A DNA stretch of 64,000 bases from Phycisphaerae bacterium (GCA_030745875.1 JASLNT010000039.1:20992-84991); one strand, 5' to 3'. Shown: positions 28,797 to 39,950, numbered from the stretch's first letter. Made by a program: numbers and translations. The notes: generated from the letters alone by a model not told the origin.

Positions 28797-30079
28797 GCAA
28801 TACACCCCACGAAACACCGGACCACAGCGATCGGCCGCGACGAAAGAGAACCGGGATTAACAGAGTGCTCTTTACGCTGCTTGGAATAATACTGCCCATC
28901 GCCGTCCTTGGCGGAGGGATCTGGGTTTGCGTTTATTTCATCCGTACGGCGCCCAAGGCCGAGCAGGAAGCTCCGCTCCGCGAGGCGCAGTTGGTGGACG
29001 TGGAGGTCGTTCGACGGGGCGATCACCAGGTGGTGGTCAAGGCGATGGGCACGGTCGTACCGGCAAAGCGGATAACCCTCCAGCCGCGGGTCAGCGGGCA
29101 GCTTACGGAAGTCAGCGACAAGTTTATTCCGGGCGGGTTGTTTGACAGCGGTGAGACCATCGTCAAAGTCGATTCGGAAGATTACGATCTCGTTGTCAAG
29201 CAGCAGGCCGCAAACGTCGTCAAAGCAAAGCACGACCTGAAGATCGAACAAGGCCAGCAGGTTATCGCCAGACGCGAGTTCGAACTGATAGGCAAGACCA
29301 CACCCGCCGGATCGGTCGACAGAGATCTGATACTCAGGAAACCGCAGCTCGAACTGGCTAATGCGTCCGTCAAATCCGCCCAGGCCGCTCTCGACAAGGC
29401 GATGCTCGACCAGAAACGAACCACGATCACCGCTCCGTTCAACGCAGTTATTCTCGATAAGCAGCAGGTCGATCTCGGCTCGCAGGTCTCGCCCGTTACG
29501 CAGATTGCGATGCTCGCGAGCACCGATGAATTCTATGTCCTGGCGTCAGTTCCGATCAGCAGCCTCAAGTGGATCGGCCTTTCCGAAAGCCGGAAGCTGC
29601 TTGAAGGCTCCGAAGTGCGGATATTCAACAAGACAAGTTGGGCCAAGGGCGACAAACGCATCGGCCGCATTGTGGGCCTGCTGAGCACGCTGGAGACCGA
29701 GGGGCGCCTGGCTCGCGTGCTGGTGTCGGTCAAAGACCCGCTGTGCCTGAAGCCCCGCGATCCGAAGCTGCCTAGGCTGCCGAAACTGCTGGTGGGCATG
29801 TACGTGAGCCTTGAGGCCGACGGGATCGAAGAGAAGAACGTTATCCGCATCAAGCGCACATCCCTTCGCGACGACAACACGGTTTGGGTGTACCGAAAGG
29901 ACAACACTCTGGGCATTCGCAAGGTCCAGGTCGTCCGGCGGGCCCGCGACGAGGTCTACATCGGCGACGGTCTGAAAGACGGCGAGCGAATTGTAACCAG
30001 CGATCTGGCCGTTCGCGTTTCCGGCACGGCGCTGAAGATAGACGCCCCGGTGTCCCAAACGGGAGATGAGCCCAAATGA
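28793..30079 (+). CDS. RND efflux periplasmic adaptor (membrane fusion protein)
   Basis: 'VVVKAMGTVVPAKRITLQPRVSGQLTEVSDKFIPGGLFDSGETIVKVDSEDYDL'; GTGA overlap with previous stop. Confidence 0.92.
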   Translation: MSNTPHETPDHSDRPRRKRTGINRVLFTLLGIILPIAVLGGGIWVCVYFIRTAPKAEQEAPLREAQLVDVEVVRRGDHQVVVKAMGTVVPAKRITLQPRVSGQLTEVSDKFIPGGLFDSGETIVKVDSEDYDLVVKQQAANVVKAKHDLKIEQGQQVIARREFELIGKTTPAGSVDRDLILRKPQLELANASVKSAQAALDKAMLDQKRTTITAPFNAVILDKQQVDLGSQVSPVTQIAMLASTDEFYVLASVPISSLKWIGLSESRKLLEGSEVRIFNKTSWAKGDKRIGRIVGLLSTLETEGRLARVLVSVKDPLCLKPRDPKLPRLPKLLVGMYVSLEADGIEEKNVIRIKRTSLRDDNTVWVYRKDNTLGIRKVQVVRRARDEVYIGDGLKDGERIVTSDLAVRVSGTALKIDAPVSQTGDEPK

Positions 30080-33000
30080 GCGAGAAGACGAGAATAGGGC
30101 GTTCTCTGCAGAGAGGTCCCGTCGCCTGGATGGCGGGCAATTCGGTGGCGTCCAATATGCTCATGCTGGTCCTGCTGATCGGCGGGTTGATCTACGCCTT
30201 CAAGATCAAGAAGGAGTTCTTCCCCGAGTTTGAATTGGATCTGGTCAGCGTGACCGTACCGTATCCCGGCGCCAGCCCCGACGAGGTCGAGCAGGGCATT
30301 GTTCTTGCGATAGAAGAAGCTGTCCGCGGTCTGGACGGAGTTGAGGACGTCGGCTCGGTCGCCGGTGAAAGTTTCGGCCAGGTGATGATAGAACTGCTCC
30401 GCGACGCCGATTCCAAGAAAGCCCTCCAGGACGTCAAGCAGGCCGTCGATCGGATCATAACCTTTCCCGAGGAGGCCGAAGAGCCCCAGGTGACGCTGCT
30501 GGTGGCGAAACATCGTGTGCTGTCGATCGTGATATACGGCGACTTCGACGATGCGACTCTGAGAGCGCTTGCTGAGAAGACACGCGACCGCCTGCTGCAA
30601 CTGCCCGAGATAACGCAGGTCGCCCTGGGAGGCGTCAGACCGCTCGAAGTCAGCGTGGAAGTACCGATGGACACGCTGAGGACCTATAACCTCACGCTGG
30701 GGCAGATCGCCCGGAAGATTCGCGAGACTTCGGTGGAACTGCCCGCCGGAAGCGTGAAGACCGCCGCCGGTGAAATACTCGTCAGAATGAAGGAGCGGAG
30801 GGATTTCGGGCGCGATTTTGCTGACATCCCCATCGTCAGTACGAACGACGGAACCGAAGTGCTGCTGGGCGACATTGCTGAAATCCGCGACGGTTTCGCT
30901 GAAACCGATACGTTCGCGACCTACAACGGCAAACCGGCCGTCAGCCTGGAGGTTTACCGTGTCGGACAGCAGTCGGTGCTGGATGTGGCGACAGTAGCGC
31001 ACAAGTTCGCGAAGGAATACGCGGCGCAGCTACCCGAGGGAACGGGCGTGACGATTCCTGAGGCAAGCGATCTGTCGGTTATGTATCGCCAGCGAATGGA
31101 CCTGTTGGCGAGGAATGCGAAGATCGGCCTGATACTCGTGTTCGTGCTGCTCGGGGTGTTCCTGGAGGCGAGGCTCGCGTTCTGGGTGACGATGGGAATA
31201 CCGATATCATTTCTGGGGACTTTCATCTTCATGCCCATGTTCGGGGTGTCGCTGAATATGATATCCATGTTCGCCTTCCTGATAGCGCTGGGCATAGTCG
31301 TTGACGATGCGATCGTGGTTGGTGAGAACATTTATGAGTATCACCAGAAAGGATACAGCTTCGCAAAGGCAGCCGTCCTCGGAGCTCGCGAAGTTGCGAT
31401 GCCTGTAACCTTCAGTGTTCTAACGAACATAGTTGCGTTCTTCCCGCTCATGTTCGTCCCGGGGATAATGGGCAAGATATTCGTGGTGATACCGCTTGTG
31501 GTGATTTCGGTTTTTACAATCTCGCTGATCGAGAGCGTGTTCATTCTTCCGGCCCACCTGGGGCATCACAAGGACAAGGCCCGGCGGGGCATAGGGCGCG
31601 CGATCCATCAGGCCCAGAGCAGTTTCAGCAACTGGTTTTCGCGTTCGATACGGCGATACTACGGACCGTTGCTGGACGCGTCGCTGCGCCATCGTTACCT
31701 GACGGTGTGTACGGGGCTGGCGGTGCTGGTCGGGACGGTCGGATACGTAATGAGCGGACGTATGGGGCTCGAGATGTTCCCGAAGATCGAGTCGGATGTG
31801 GCGACTGTGACCGCGGTCCTTCCGTACGGCACGTCCGTGACCAAAACACAGGAGGTCCGGGACTATCTGTTGAAGACCGCCAACGAAGTGATCGACGAGA
31901 ACGGCGGTGAGAAGTTGGTCAGCGGGATATACGCGCAAATCGGCGGGATGGCGGGCGCCGATCGCAGCATTGTTCTCAGCAGCGGAGGCTCGACGGGCAA
32001 CACAGTTGAGATATCGGTGATGCTGGCGATGCCTGTGGAAAGTCGCCCGATAACAACGGGGCAGTTGACCGATCTATGGCGTGAGCGTACGGGGAAGGTT
32101 GCGGGGCTTGAATCGATTTTCTTCCAGGCGGACAAGGGCGGACCGGGGTCCGGGGCGGCGCTCACTGTGGAACTGAGCCATGGCGACATCAAGACGCTCC
32201 AGGCGGCCGGTGAATCGCTGGCTGAAACGCTGAAACGATTCCCCAAAGTAAGCGACGTCAATGACGGTTTTGAAGAGGGCAAGAAGCAGTTCGACTACAA
32301 GCTGCGCCCCGAGGGCAGGAGCCTGAAGTTGACAACGCTGGACGTCGCCCGCCAGGTGCGCCACTGCTTCTACGGCGCCGAAGCGCTCCGCCAGCAGCGC
32401 GGACGCAACGAGGTCAAGGTCATGGTCCGCCTGCCCGGGGCCGAACGCGCCTCGCAGCACACTCTTGAGGAGCTTCTCATACGGACGCCCGACCGGATGT
32501 ATGCGCCGCTGGACGAGGTCGTAAGCTACAAGACCGATCGTGCGTACACCGCGATCACCCGGCGAAACGGAAGACGAACGATAAGCGTCACCGCAGACGT
32601 CACCCCCAGGAGCCAGGCCGGACGGATACTCGCTTCGCTTCACGACAAGAAGCCTGGGATGATCAGCAAACTCATGAGCGGCATGAAGGCGGGCTACCGG
32701 AAGTTCTCAGGCCAGCCGCCCGAGGCCGTTAAGGTCGATGAGCCCAAACCGCTGGACGTGCTGACCGAGAGATATCCCGGTCTGGTCTATTCGTTCGAGG
32801 GCAAGCAGGCGGATATGAAAGAGAGCATGTCGTCCCTGATGGGCGGGTTCGCCTTTGCTATGTTTGCGATATACGCTGTGCTGGCGATACCGTTCCGGAG
32901 CTATGTCCAGCCGCTGATTATCATGGTCAGCATTCCGTTTGGGATAGTTGGGGCGGTTATCGGGCACGAGATTATGGGTTTCTCTCTGAGTGTAATGAGT

Positions 33001-33348
33001 ATGATGGGGCTGGTGGCGCTGGCGGGCGTTGTAGTCAACGATTCGCTGATCCTCATCGAGTTCGCCAACCGCAAGCACAGGGACGGGCTGCCCGCCCACC
33101 AGGCGGTGCACGAGGCCGGCGTACGGAGATTCCGCCCGATCATGCTGACAACGCTCACGACGTTCGGGGGGCTGGCGCCGATGATCTTCGAGACGTCCCG
33201 GCAGGCCAAGTTCCTTATACCGATGGCGATCTCGCTCGGATACGGGATACTATTCGCGACGGCGATATCTCTCCTGCTCGTACCGAGCCTCTTCCTGGTC
33301 GTGGAAGACATACACCGTCTGGCGATGGGCAAATCCCGCCACGACTAG
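30076..33348 (+). CDS. RND efflux permease (AcrB/HAE1-like)
   Basis: 1090 aa; 'VTVPYPGASPDEVEQGIVLAIEEAVRGLDGVEDVGSVAGES', 'ALGIVVDDAIVVGENIYEYHQKG'; ATGA overlap with adaptor. Confidence 0.95.
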   Translation: MSEKTRIGRSLQRGPVAWMAGNSVASNMLMLVLLIGGLIYAFKIKKEFFPEFELDLVSVTVPYPGASPDEVEQGIVLAIEEAVRGLDGVEDVGSVAGESFGQVMIELLRDADSKKALQDVKQAVDRIITFPEEAEEPQVTLLVAKHRVLSIVIYGDFDDATLRALAEKTRDRLLQLPEITQVALGGVRPLEVSVEVPMDTLRTYNLTLGQIARKIRETSVELPAGSVKTAAGEILVRMKERRDFGRDFADIPIVSTNDGTEVLLGDIAEIRDGFAETDTFATYNGKPAVSLEVYRVGQQSVLDVATVAHKFAKEYAAQLPEGTGVTIPEASDLSVMYRQRMDLLARNAKIGLILVFVLLGVFLEARLAFWVTMGIPISFLGTFIFMPMFGVSLNMISMFAFLIALGIVVDDAIVVGENIYEYHQKGYSFAKAAVLGAREVAMPVTFSVLTNIVAFFPLMFVPGIMGKIFVVIPLVVISVFTISLIESVFILPAHLGHHKDKARRGIGRAIHQAQSSFSNWFSRSIRRYYGPLLDASLRHRYLTVCTGLAVLVGTVGYVMSGRMGLEMFPKIESDVATVTAVLPYGTSVTKTQEVRDYLLKTANEVIDENGGEKLVSGIYAQIGGMAGADRSIVLSSGGSTGNTVEISVMLAMPVESRPITTGQLTDLWRERTGKVAGLESIFFQADKGGPGSGAALTVELSHGDIKTLQAAGESLAETLKRFPKVSDVNDGFEEGKKQFDYKLRPEGRSLKLTTLDVARQVRHCFYGAEALRQQRGRNEVKVMVRLPGAERASQHTLEELLIRTPDRMYAPLDEVVSYKTDRAYTAITRRNGRRTISVTADVTPRSQAGRILASLHDKKPGMISKLMSGMKAGYRKFSGQPPEAVKVDEPKPLDVLTERYPGLVYSFEGKQADMKESMSSLMGGFAFAMFAIYAVLAIPFRSYVQPLIIMVSIPFGIVGAVIGHEIMGFSLSVMSMMGLVALAGVVVNDSLILIEFANRKHRDGLPAHQAVHEAGVRRFRPIMLTTLTTFGGLAPMIFETSRQAKFLIPMAISLGYGILFATAISLLLVPSLFLVVEDIHRLAMGKSRHD

Positions 33349-33399
33349 CGCATCGACGCCTGGTCGGGCCGCCAAGCCGGGAGTATCGCCCCGGCGGGC

Positions 33400-36300
33400 T
33401 TACCTTTTCGGCGGGGCGGTTTCCCGGACCACTGCTCCGTAGCCCTTGGCGCCCTTGGTGTCTTCGCTGAGAATCAGGATCGAGAACTTTGCGACCTGGT
33501 CCAGTTCGTTGGTGTTCAGCGAAGTGTAATCGAATCGGCCTCTCAGGTCGGTGTATCCGTCCTTGTAGAAGCGGATCTGTCCGTTGTTCATCCGGGCGTA
33601 GACCTTCACGTAAACCTTGGGAAGAGGCTTGCCTGTTTCTGCGTTGGCGATCTTAACCTGCCCGTAATTGCTGATCACCTGCACTGACATCGAATTTGCG
33701 AAGTAGGCGTCGGACTTTCTTACGCCCGCCGCGACGATCTCGACCATAACGTTTTTGGTGGCGTATTTGTCAGGCAGCTTGAAGCTGTGTTTGCCCAGCT
33801 TGCCGTCGTCCACTTTCGGCAGGGCGACTTTGGCGGTCATATTCGGGCGTATCAGCGAGAACTGTCCGCCGTGCTCCTGAACGAAGGGATTGCGGCTGAA
33901 CAGCAGTTCGATGTCCATCGGGTAGTAGTTAACCGTGCATTCGGTGAGGTTCTGGTAGTTCAGCGTTACCTGATCGTCAACGATTTTCAGCTCAAAGCCC
34001 GGCTGGGACGCCGCCAGTTGGGTCTGGGTCTGCGTGCGGTCCTTGTCGTCTATGATCTTGATGTCCTCGCCTTCGAGTTCGTCGAGTTGGGCGGCGACGG
34101 CGGCGAACAGTTTCCGCCAGCGATCCACGCCGTGGTCGGCGTATTTCGTGGCGATAGCCCGCGCGACAGTGGGTTTGTCGTTGAAGAAGTCCATGTAGGC
34201 CGTGAAGTAATCGTATTGCAGAACGGTCTTGAGCTTCTTGATGTCGACAGCTTTGAAGAACTTGCGGGCTTCTTCGATCCTGTCCTGCAGCAGCATGTAG
34301 TAGGTGATCGCCATTTCGTCATCGTCGTCGAGTTTGGCCCGATAGGCCAGGATGTTCATCAGACGGTGATACTGCTGGCTGAATCGTTCGTTCAGTATCT
34401 TGCGTCGTTGGCTCAGGCGGTGGGCCCGGGCGTTGACCAGGGGAGAGTATTCAAGGTGCTGGTAGTAGTTGCGGACGACCGGGTCGATGTTGACCAGTTC
34501 GGATACTATGTACGGACCGCACTGGCGAAGGAACGAGTTGCTGTGCTGGAGATACTCGCGAATTACGCCCACGTCGTTGTGGCTGATTCCGTACGACCAG
34601 AGCGTGTGATGGTAAACGTGTCTCCGGGCCAGCAGCCCGATGATCTTCTGGAAGAAGTTCTTGTCTCCCATCCGCCAGGCGATCTGTTGGAGATCAACCC
34701 TTCCGATGTTTGCATCCTTGAGGAATTTGACGACGTCGTCCTGCGTGCCGTTTTGCGATATCCAGGCCCACGAGGTCTTGTCGATCTTGGTGAGTTTCGC
34801 CACGACGTTCAGCTTCGGGGCCTTGGCGGAGGTTACGAGTCGCCCGTTCTTGGCTACGTGTACGGGGAACTGGTCGAACTTGCCCGTGGCGGGGAAGTAG
34901 AAGAAGTAGTCGGTGGTCTGAGTGCGGTATGGTTGGAGGTCCACGTGGAGGCTCCTGGTCTTCTTCCCGTTCAGGACCGGTATGGCGCCGCGAGGAATCT
35001 GCAGAAGAATATCGAGCTTCTGGCGCGACGAAGTGGGATTGGTGACCACGACGTGGCAGCCGTATACGACGTACCTGAGGAACTCGTCGGTGACGTATTT
35101 GTCGAGTTTCTCACCGTTGACGTGCTTGTATCGCTCACCGTAACGGTAGAAATTCTGGCTGACGAGAATGGGCACCTTCGGTCCGTCGATCGGTTTGGCT
35201 TCCTCGATCTCCTTGTGGAAGATAATCATGTTTCCGGCGGTTTTGAGGTCGAGGCGCCCGGCGTCTCCGTGCTTGGTCTCGTGCTTTCCGCTTTCAAACG
35301 GGATGTCGAGCACGGCCAGCGCGAACATCATCTCGGGGAAGTTTCGCGTGGCTTCGGCGAGGTTCCTGGATACGAACGCCTTGTTTCCGCCCGCGTCGTG
35401 TTTGGCGTAATCTCTCCAGAATGCGTTTACGGTGATTAGCGAGGCGTTCTGCGACTCGATGGGCAGATGGTAGTAGTTGTTCTCGGCCCATTCCATCGTC
35501 TTGTCGAGTTTGCGGTACAGCTGTCGGACTTTGTCGCGTTTCCTGTTGTCTTTCGCGTAGTAATCCGCGAACTCACCCGGTCTGGCTGTCGACTGGGGTT
35601 TAGCCTTGCGCATGATGGATTTCTTGCTGGCGGCTATTACGGGTGGTTTCGGCCGTGGGGCTCTGGTTGGTCTCTTCCCGGGGGCCGCCGTGCCGGGCGC
35701 CGTCCTGACCATTTCCGAGTCGGCTCCCATTGCTTCGGTCAGTTTGTCGCCTATCCCCCGCCCGCGGTAACCCCTCCCGGCCCTGGTCCGTGAGGCCAGG
35801 GTCTTTTCGGCGGCTGCTATCAGACCGAGCGCGTCTCCGGTCTCGAGGCTGGATCCTTTCAGGGCGGTTCTGAACAGGTGGTTGAAGTGTTCGATATTCG
35901 GCGGGAGCAGATCGAACATATCGCCTACGTGGCGTGCGGTGTGGGCTCGCTCGGCCCGAATCCGCTGGGCCAGCAGTATTCGCTCGACCGTGTTAAGCTG
36001 CGCGAAGGCCCAGGGTTTGAGATAGGCGTTGACATTGTCGCCGATCAGCCAGCGATCCATGAACGTCTTGTCCTTCTTGTTTCGCAGATACGGCTGGATG
36101 GTCTTCTTGAAGAAGTCCGGGTCCTTTCGCATAAGGAAGTAGTTAAGCTCGTGGCAGGCGTACTTGGAGTAGAGTTCTCGCTTCTTGTCGGCCTTAAGCT
36201 TAGGCCAGCCCAGGATGAATCCGAATTCCTTGAGTGTGGAGTTTCCGCTCAGGGTAACCTGCAGCCCGTAAACCTTGCTCAGCGTGTCGTATAGTTCCAT

Positions 36301-39300
36301 GGGGCTGGTGGCGATGTCGGCCAGCACGAACTTCTCGCCCTTCAGCAGCGACGTGATTCGTTTCTGCTCGGCGAAGTGTTTGGTCGGGTCGAGCGCGACA
36401 ATCAGATCCTGCCTGCTGAATTTCGGTCTAGTCTCCGCCAGCGACAGTTCGCGGTAGACCGTGTTTTCCGGATCGACCGCTGCGATGCGGATATGCTGCC
36501 TTCCGCCGAGCGCGTCCAGCGGTATGGTCAGCACGCCGTCCTTGTCCGGTTGGAGGTTCAGCAGCACCGTCGATGCGTCAGCCAGGAAGTTCAGATTCGC
36601 GAAGTTCCCAGCCGGAAGGGCCTTTTCTCCCTTGCCGCCCGTTCCGAAGAAACCCGAAGCCGGTCCGCGTCCGTCGGCTCCGAAAGACGTTCCTCCAGCG
36701 GCGACTTGTACGCCGGCGTCGGTTTTGCGAATTGCCCACGGATTCAACAGAAGCGCCGGGCGTTTGAGCATGTTGCCCGGGAACTTCACCGCGTATTTGC
36801 GGTCGATGATGTATCGGTACTCGTCGCCGATATTCCGCCCGGTCAGATAGAGCGAGTCGAGTTTCGAGAGCTTCGCTCCGCCGGGATTGACGTATCCCAC
36901 CCGCGTGAGCTGCGAGTAGAGGGGGTATTCGGGCATGTAGCGTGCGGCTAGAACGTGGACGCGAGTGTACTTGCCCGAGTTCGCCAGTCGCACCGTGATA
37001 TTCTTCTTGTCGGCCTGGGTGGAGATGATCTGCAGCGGTTTGGCGTTGATGACCTGGAGTTGCCTGATGTCGCCCAGCACGTACCCCTGGTCGATCCTGC
37101 CGGCGGTCAGGCTGATTTTGACGTGCTGCTGTGAGTCTTTGAGCAGCAGATCGTAGTCGCCCGCAGGCAGGTCCTGGATAACCAGCATACCGTCCTTAAT
37201 GCTCGCCGCCGCCCGCCGGTCGGACAGATACGTTGAGCCAATGGTCTGCAGCAGGGATACTTCGCCCGCCGCCGCCGAAGTTGCTTTGCCCATGTAGGGC
37301 AGATAAAGCGGTTTGCCCGCCTGCCCGTGGACGACGTCGGCCTGTGTGTGACGGTCGCCCGGGAACCGCCACGTATGGCTCGTTCCCGCTGATCCGCGCG
37401 CTGTAATGTACGTGATCTCCGGGAGCCCGCCGAGTTGTATCCGCCCGGCGTCGTCGGTTTTCAGCGTGACGTTGACCGCCCGCTTGAAGTCACGGTGTTT
37501 TATGGTCAGATAGACAGGCTGGTCCATCTTGCGTTCGGCGGTTTTACCGCGCACTTCGAGAATGTACTTGCCCGATACGGTCATCAGGTGGAGGTCCTGG
37601 ACCTTCTCGGTGGCGTCCATTCCGTTCAGCGAGAACGACGCTCCGGCCGACAGGTTGTTCTTCTTGGCTTGCGACTTGTTGGCGACTTTGGCGGTCAGCG
37701 AGAAGCTGATCCGTCTGAGGTTTTCCGCCACGCGGAATTCGGTGGACGTTTCGCGATCTTCAAAGAGTTTGTAATCCTTGAATTTCTTGGTCGACGCCAC
37801 ACCGTCCTGGTCGACCGTTGTTATCGTAAGCGCCACATCCTCCAGGACCGACAGCGTAACCGGAACACCGTTCACGCGCAGCATCGGACGAACCATTACG
37901 TTTGCTTTCTTCTGCTGGAGGAGAGCCTCCCGGTCGACGTAGATCCCCGCCGTCAGGCGGTAGTTCTCCGAGAGGTGATTGAATGCGTCGAATGAGGTGA
38001 AACCCTTGTGGGCGATGATTATCTTCTGGCGTCGGGGGCTGTTCGAGAACGGAATGGTGATCAGACCGTCTTCGCCAGCGAGGTATTCCTGCCCGCCGAG
38101 CAGGATCTTTGCGCCGTTTAGCTTGCGATTATTCTCGTCGAGGATGGTGAATATCTGTCCTGCGACTGATGTTCGTACGAGGAAACGCAGTTTGCCCTTT
38201 CGCACAAGGAGGCGGCTGTTGCGGCCGTTTCCGATGAAGTCGATGACCCATACGCCCCGTCCGGTGAGCTTGTCGAACGTGAACGGTCTGGCGACGCGAT
38301 GGAACGGGGGATTCTTGTATGGAATGACCCTTTCCTCGTTTGCGACCAGTCCGTCCAGGTTGATGTCGGTCGTCACCTGCTTGCCGTACTTGCGGTAGTA
38401 ATTGTCGGTGTTTACCTGGTAGACCTTGACGATCAGGGTCTTTACGTTCTTGATGTGCATTCCAAGAGAGACCTTGTCGTTCGGTGCGAAGAAGGTCTTG
38501 TTGGTGTAGGCGAAGTCCAGATCGATACGCTCCCTGAGGGCTTTGATCTGCGAAGGGCTCAGCATCTTCTGCCACTTGGCTGCATCGCCGATGTTATTAA
38601 CGATCTTTGTTTCGGCGAAGACGTGCTTCAGATAGCTGTCGAGCAGGTACGTCAGATAGGTGTCGTAGGAGTCGGCTTTGACGAAGAAGTGCATCAGATA
38701 GCTTCTGATCAACGGTTCATCGTTGCCTACGGTCGGAAGGAGGGTTTGAGTGAAGAAGTTGCTTGCGAGGTTGATTCGATAGCGGCGGTTGATTTCGGAG
38801 TTGTAGTATTTGTAATTGGCGTACGAAGCGCTGCGGGGCAGCTTTATGTAAGTCATGAAGCGGTCGGCGTCGAACTTGCCCAGAGCACGGTCATGCACGA
38901 GCCTGTGGTGCAGCACGTGGGCCTTCAGCGAATTGAACGCGGGGGTCAGGCGGCTGATGAAGCTCCAGAGGCGGTCCAGATACGCCTGGCGGGCTTTGGC
39001 GTCGTGGCGCCAGTCGACGTCTACGCCGGGGCGAAGCTTGGCCAGGTACGCGTAAACGAATGATGTCTGCTTCAGCAGATCGGGCTTGAGCCTGATGCAT
39101 TCGTCGAGTTGGGCAAGCAGCATCTGGTTGTGTATCTTCAGCGAACCGAAACTCCTGGAGTAGCGTTTAGTGCTCAGGTCGTCGACGACGAGTTTCGGCA
39201 GGTTTGGATAGTCCGGGCGTTTCAAGCGGGCCAGGAGGTAATGGCGGCGGATCTCGTTGAGGTTGGTCGCGATCAGCCAGTCCAAGGCGCGGTCTTCGAA

Positions 39301-39774
39301 TCCGCCCAGAGAATCTCCGTTTTGCGCGTAAGCGATCCTGGTAAGAGCTCCCCTGGAGATCAAACCCTCATTGAGCTTCGATTTGAGATTGGTGGTTGTC
39401 TGGGCGGTCTGGCGTCGGTGGTTGAACAGCAGCCCCAAACGGCTCTTGATCAGGCGCAGCGAACCCTGCGGATCGTTCTTGTACTGCAGCAGCGCACGCC
39501 GGTTCTCCAGCATGACCGCGCGCGACGTCCGGCTGCCCTTGTGCTTGTCCAGCCAGGCCTTGAACGTTCTATCGAACTGGGCTTTCTGCCCGGTGTTCTG
39601 ATAGTGCAGGCAATGGTAGAAGTAATAATCATCCGTTCCGGGGATAAGCAGCTTAAGGGCTTCGGCTCGATCTTTCGCCAGGGCGAAATCTTCGACGTAT
39701 CCGATCTGCCCGGCCGAGCACAGGCTCGAAGCGAGCGATACCATAACTAGCGCGATAGTAAGAGCTTTGGACAT
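33400..39774 (-). CDS. Very large (2124 aa) secreted protein, alpha-2-macroglobulin/MG-domain-like
   Basis: Signal peptide 'MSKALTIALVMVSLASSLCSAG'; 'KTFFAPNDKVSLGMHIKNVKTLIVKVYQVN', 'GVWVIDFIGNGRNSRLLVRKGKL', 'LVSQNFYRYGERYKHVNGEKLDKYVTDEFLRYVVYGCHVVVTNPTSSRQKLDILLQIPRGAIPV'. No CxEQ thioester motif seen. Confidence 0.75.
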   Translation of the reverse strand: MSKALTIALVMVSLASSLCSAGQIGYVEDFALAKDRAEALKLLIPGTDDYYFYHCLHYQNTGQKAQFDRTFKAWLDKHKGSRTSRAVMLENRRALLQYKNDPQGSLRLIKSRLGLLFNHRRQTAQTTTNLKSKLNEGLISRGALTRIAYAQNGDSLGGFEDRALDWLIATNLNEIRRHYLLARLKRPDYPNLPKLVVDDLSTKRYSRSFGSLKIHNQMLLAQLDECIRLKPDLLKQTSFVYAYLAKLRPGVDVDWRHDAKARQAYLDRLWSFISRLTPAFNSLKAHVLHHRLVHDRALGKFDADRFMTYIKLPRSASYANYKYYNSEINRRYRINLASNFFTQTLLPTVGNDEPLIRSYLMHFFVKADSYDTYLTYLLDSYLKHVFAETKIVNNIGDAAKWQKMLSPSQIKALRERIDLDFAYTNKTFFAPNDKVSLGMHIKNVKTLIVKVYQVNTDNYYRKYGKQVTTDINLDGLVANEERVIPYKNPPFHRVARPFTFDKLTGRGVWVIDFIGNGRNSRLLVRKGKLRFLVRTSVAGQIFTILDENNRKLNGAKILLGGQEYLAGEDGLITIPFSNSPRRQKIIIAHKGFTSFDAFNHLSENYRLTAGIYVDREALLQQKKANVMVRPMLRVNGVPVTLSVLEDVALTITTVDQDGVASTKKFKDYKLFEDRETSTEFRVAENLRRISFSLTAKVANKSQAKKNNLSAGASFSLNGMDATEKVQDLHLMTVSGKYILEVRGKTAERKMDQPVYLTIKHRDFKRAVNVTLKTDDAGRIQLGGLPEITYITARGSAGTSHTWRFPGDRHTQADVVHGQAGKPLYLPYMGKATSAAAGEVSLLQTIGSTYLSDRRAAASIKDGMLVIQDLPAGDYDLLLKDSQQHVKISLTAGRIDQGYVLGDIRQLQVINAKPLQIISTQADKKNITVRLANSGKYTRVHVLAARYMPEYPLYSQLTRVGYVNPGGAKLSKLDSLYLTGRNIGDEYRYIIDRKYAVKFPGNMLKRPALLLNPWAIRKTDAGVQVAAGGTSFGADGRGPASGFFGTGGKGEKALPAGNFANLNFLADASTVLLNLQPDKDGVLTIPLDALGGRQHIRIAAVDPENTVYRELSLAETRPKFSRQDLIVALDPTKHFAEQKRITSLLKGEKFVLADIATSPMELYDTLSKVYGLQVTLSGNSTLKEFGFILGWPKLKADKKRELYSKYACHELNYFLMRKDPDFFKKTIQPYLRNKKDKTFMDRWLIGDNVNAYLKPWAFAQLNTVERILLAQRIRAERAHTARHVGDMFDLLPPNIEHFNHLFRTALKGSSLETGDALGLIAAAEKTLASRTRAGRGYRGRGIGDKLTEAMGADSEMVRTAPGTAAPGKRPTRAPRPKPPVIAASKKSIMRKAKPQSTARPGEFADYYAKDNRKRDKVRQLYRKLDKTMEWAENNYYHLPIESQNASLITVNAFWRDYAKHDAGGNKAFVSRNLAEATRNFPEMMFALAVLDIPFESGKHETKHGDAGRLDLKTAGNMIIFHKEIEEAKPIDGPKVPILVSQNFYRYGERYKHVNGEKLDKYVTDEFLRYVVYGCHVVVTNPTSSRQKLDILLQIPRGAIPVLNGKKTRSLHVDLQPYRTQTTDYFFYFPATGKFDQFPVHVAKNGRLVTSAKAPKLNVVAKLTKIDKTSWAWISQNGTQDDVVKFLKDANIGRVDLQQIAWRMGDKNFFQKIIGLLARRHVYHHTLWSYGISHNDVGVIREYLQHSNSFLRQCGPYIVSELVNIDPVVRNYYQHLEYSPLVNARAHRLSQRRKILNERFSQQYHRLMNILAYRAKLDDDDEMAITYYMLLQDRIEEARKFFKAVDIKKLKTVLQYDYFTAYMDFFNDKPTVARAIATKYADHGVDRWRKLFAAVAAQLDELEGEDIKIIDDKDRTQTQTQLAASQPGFELKIVDDQVTLNYQNLTECTVNYYPMDIELLFSRNPFVQEHGGQFSLIRPNMTAKVALPKVDDGKLGKHSFKLPDKYATKNVMVEIVAAGVRKSDAYFANSMSVQVISNYGQVKIANAETGKPLPKVYVKVYARMNNGQIRFYKDGYTDLRGRFDYTSLNTNELDQVAKFSILILSEDTKGAKGYGAVVRETAPPKR

Positions 39775-39950
39775 TGCTGTCTCCTTTATTAACACCAATA
39801 GTTAATTGGTTAGATGCGCCTGGGGGCGACAAGTTCCATTCTCGCGGTAAGAAAACCAGTTGCAAGAGAGTTTTTCTTGTCCGGGAATTTGCCCGGTCTA
39901 TTTCTGAATCTTAGCATACAGGTGTCTGAGAGGCTGTTTGGATTGCATCT

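Noticed and set aside
33787-35439. 550-aa plus-strand ORF inside the giant gene
   Set aside because: Antisense to the 2124-aa protein; V/E/R-rich composition without domains, a shadow of codon bias.
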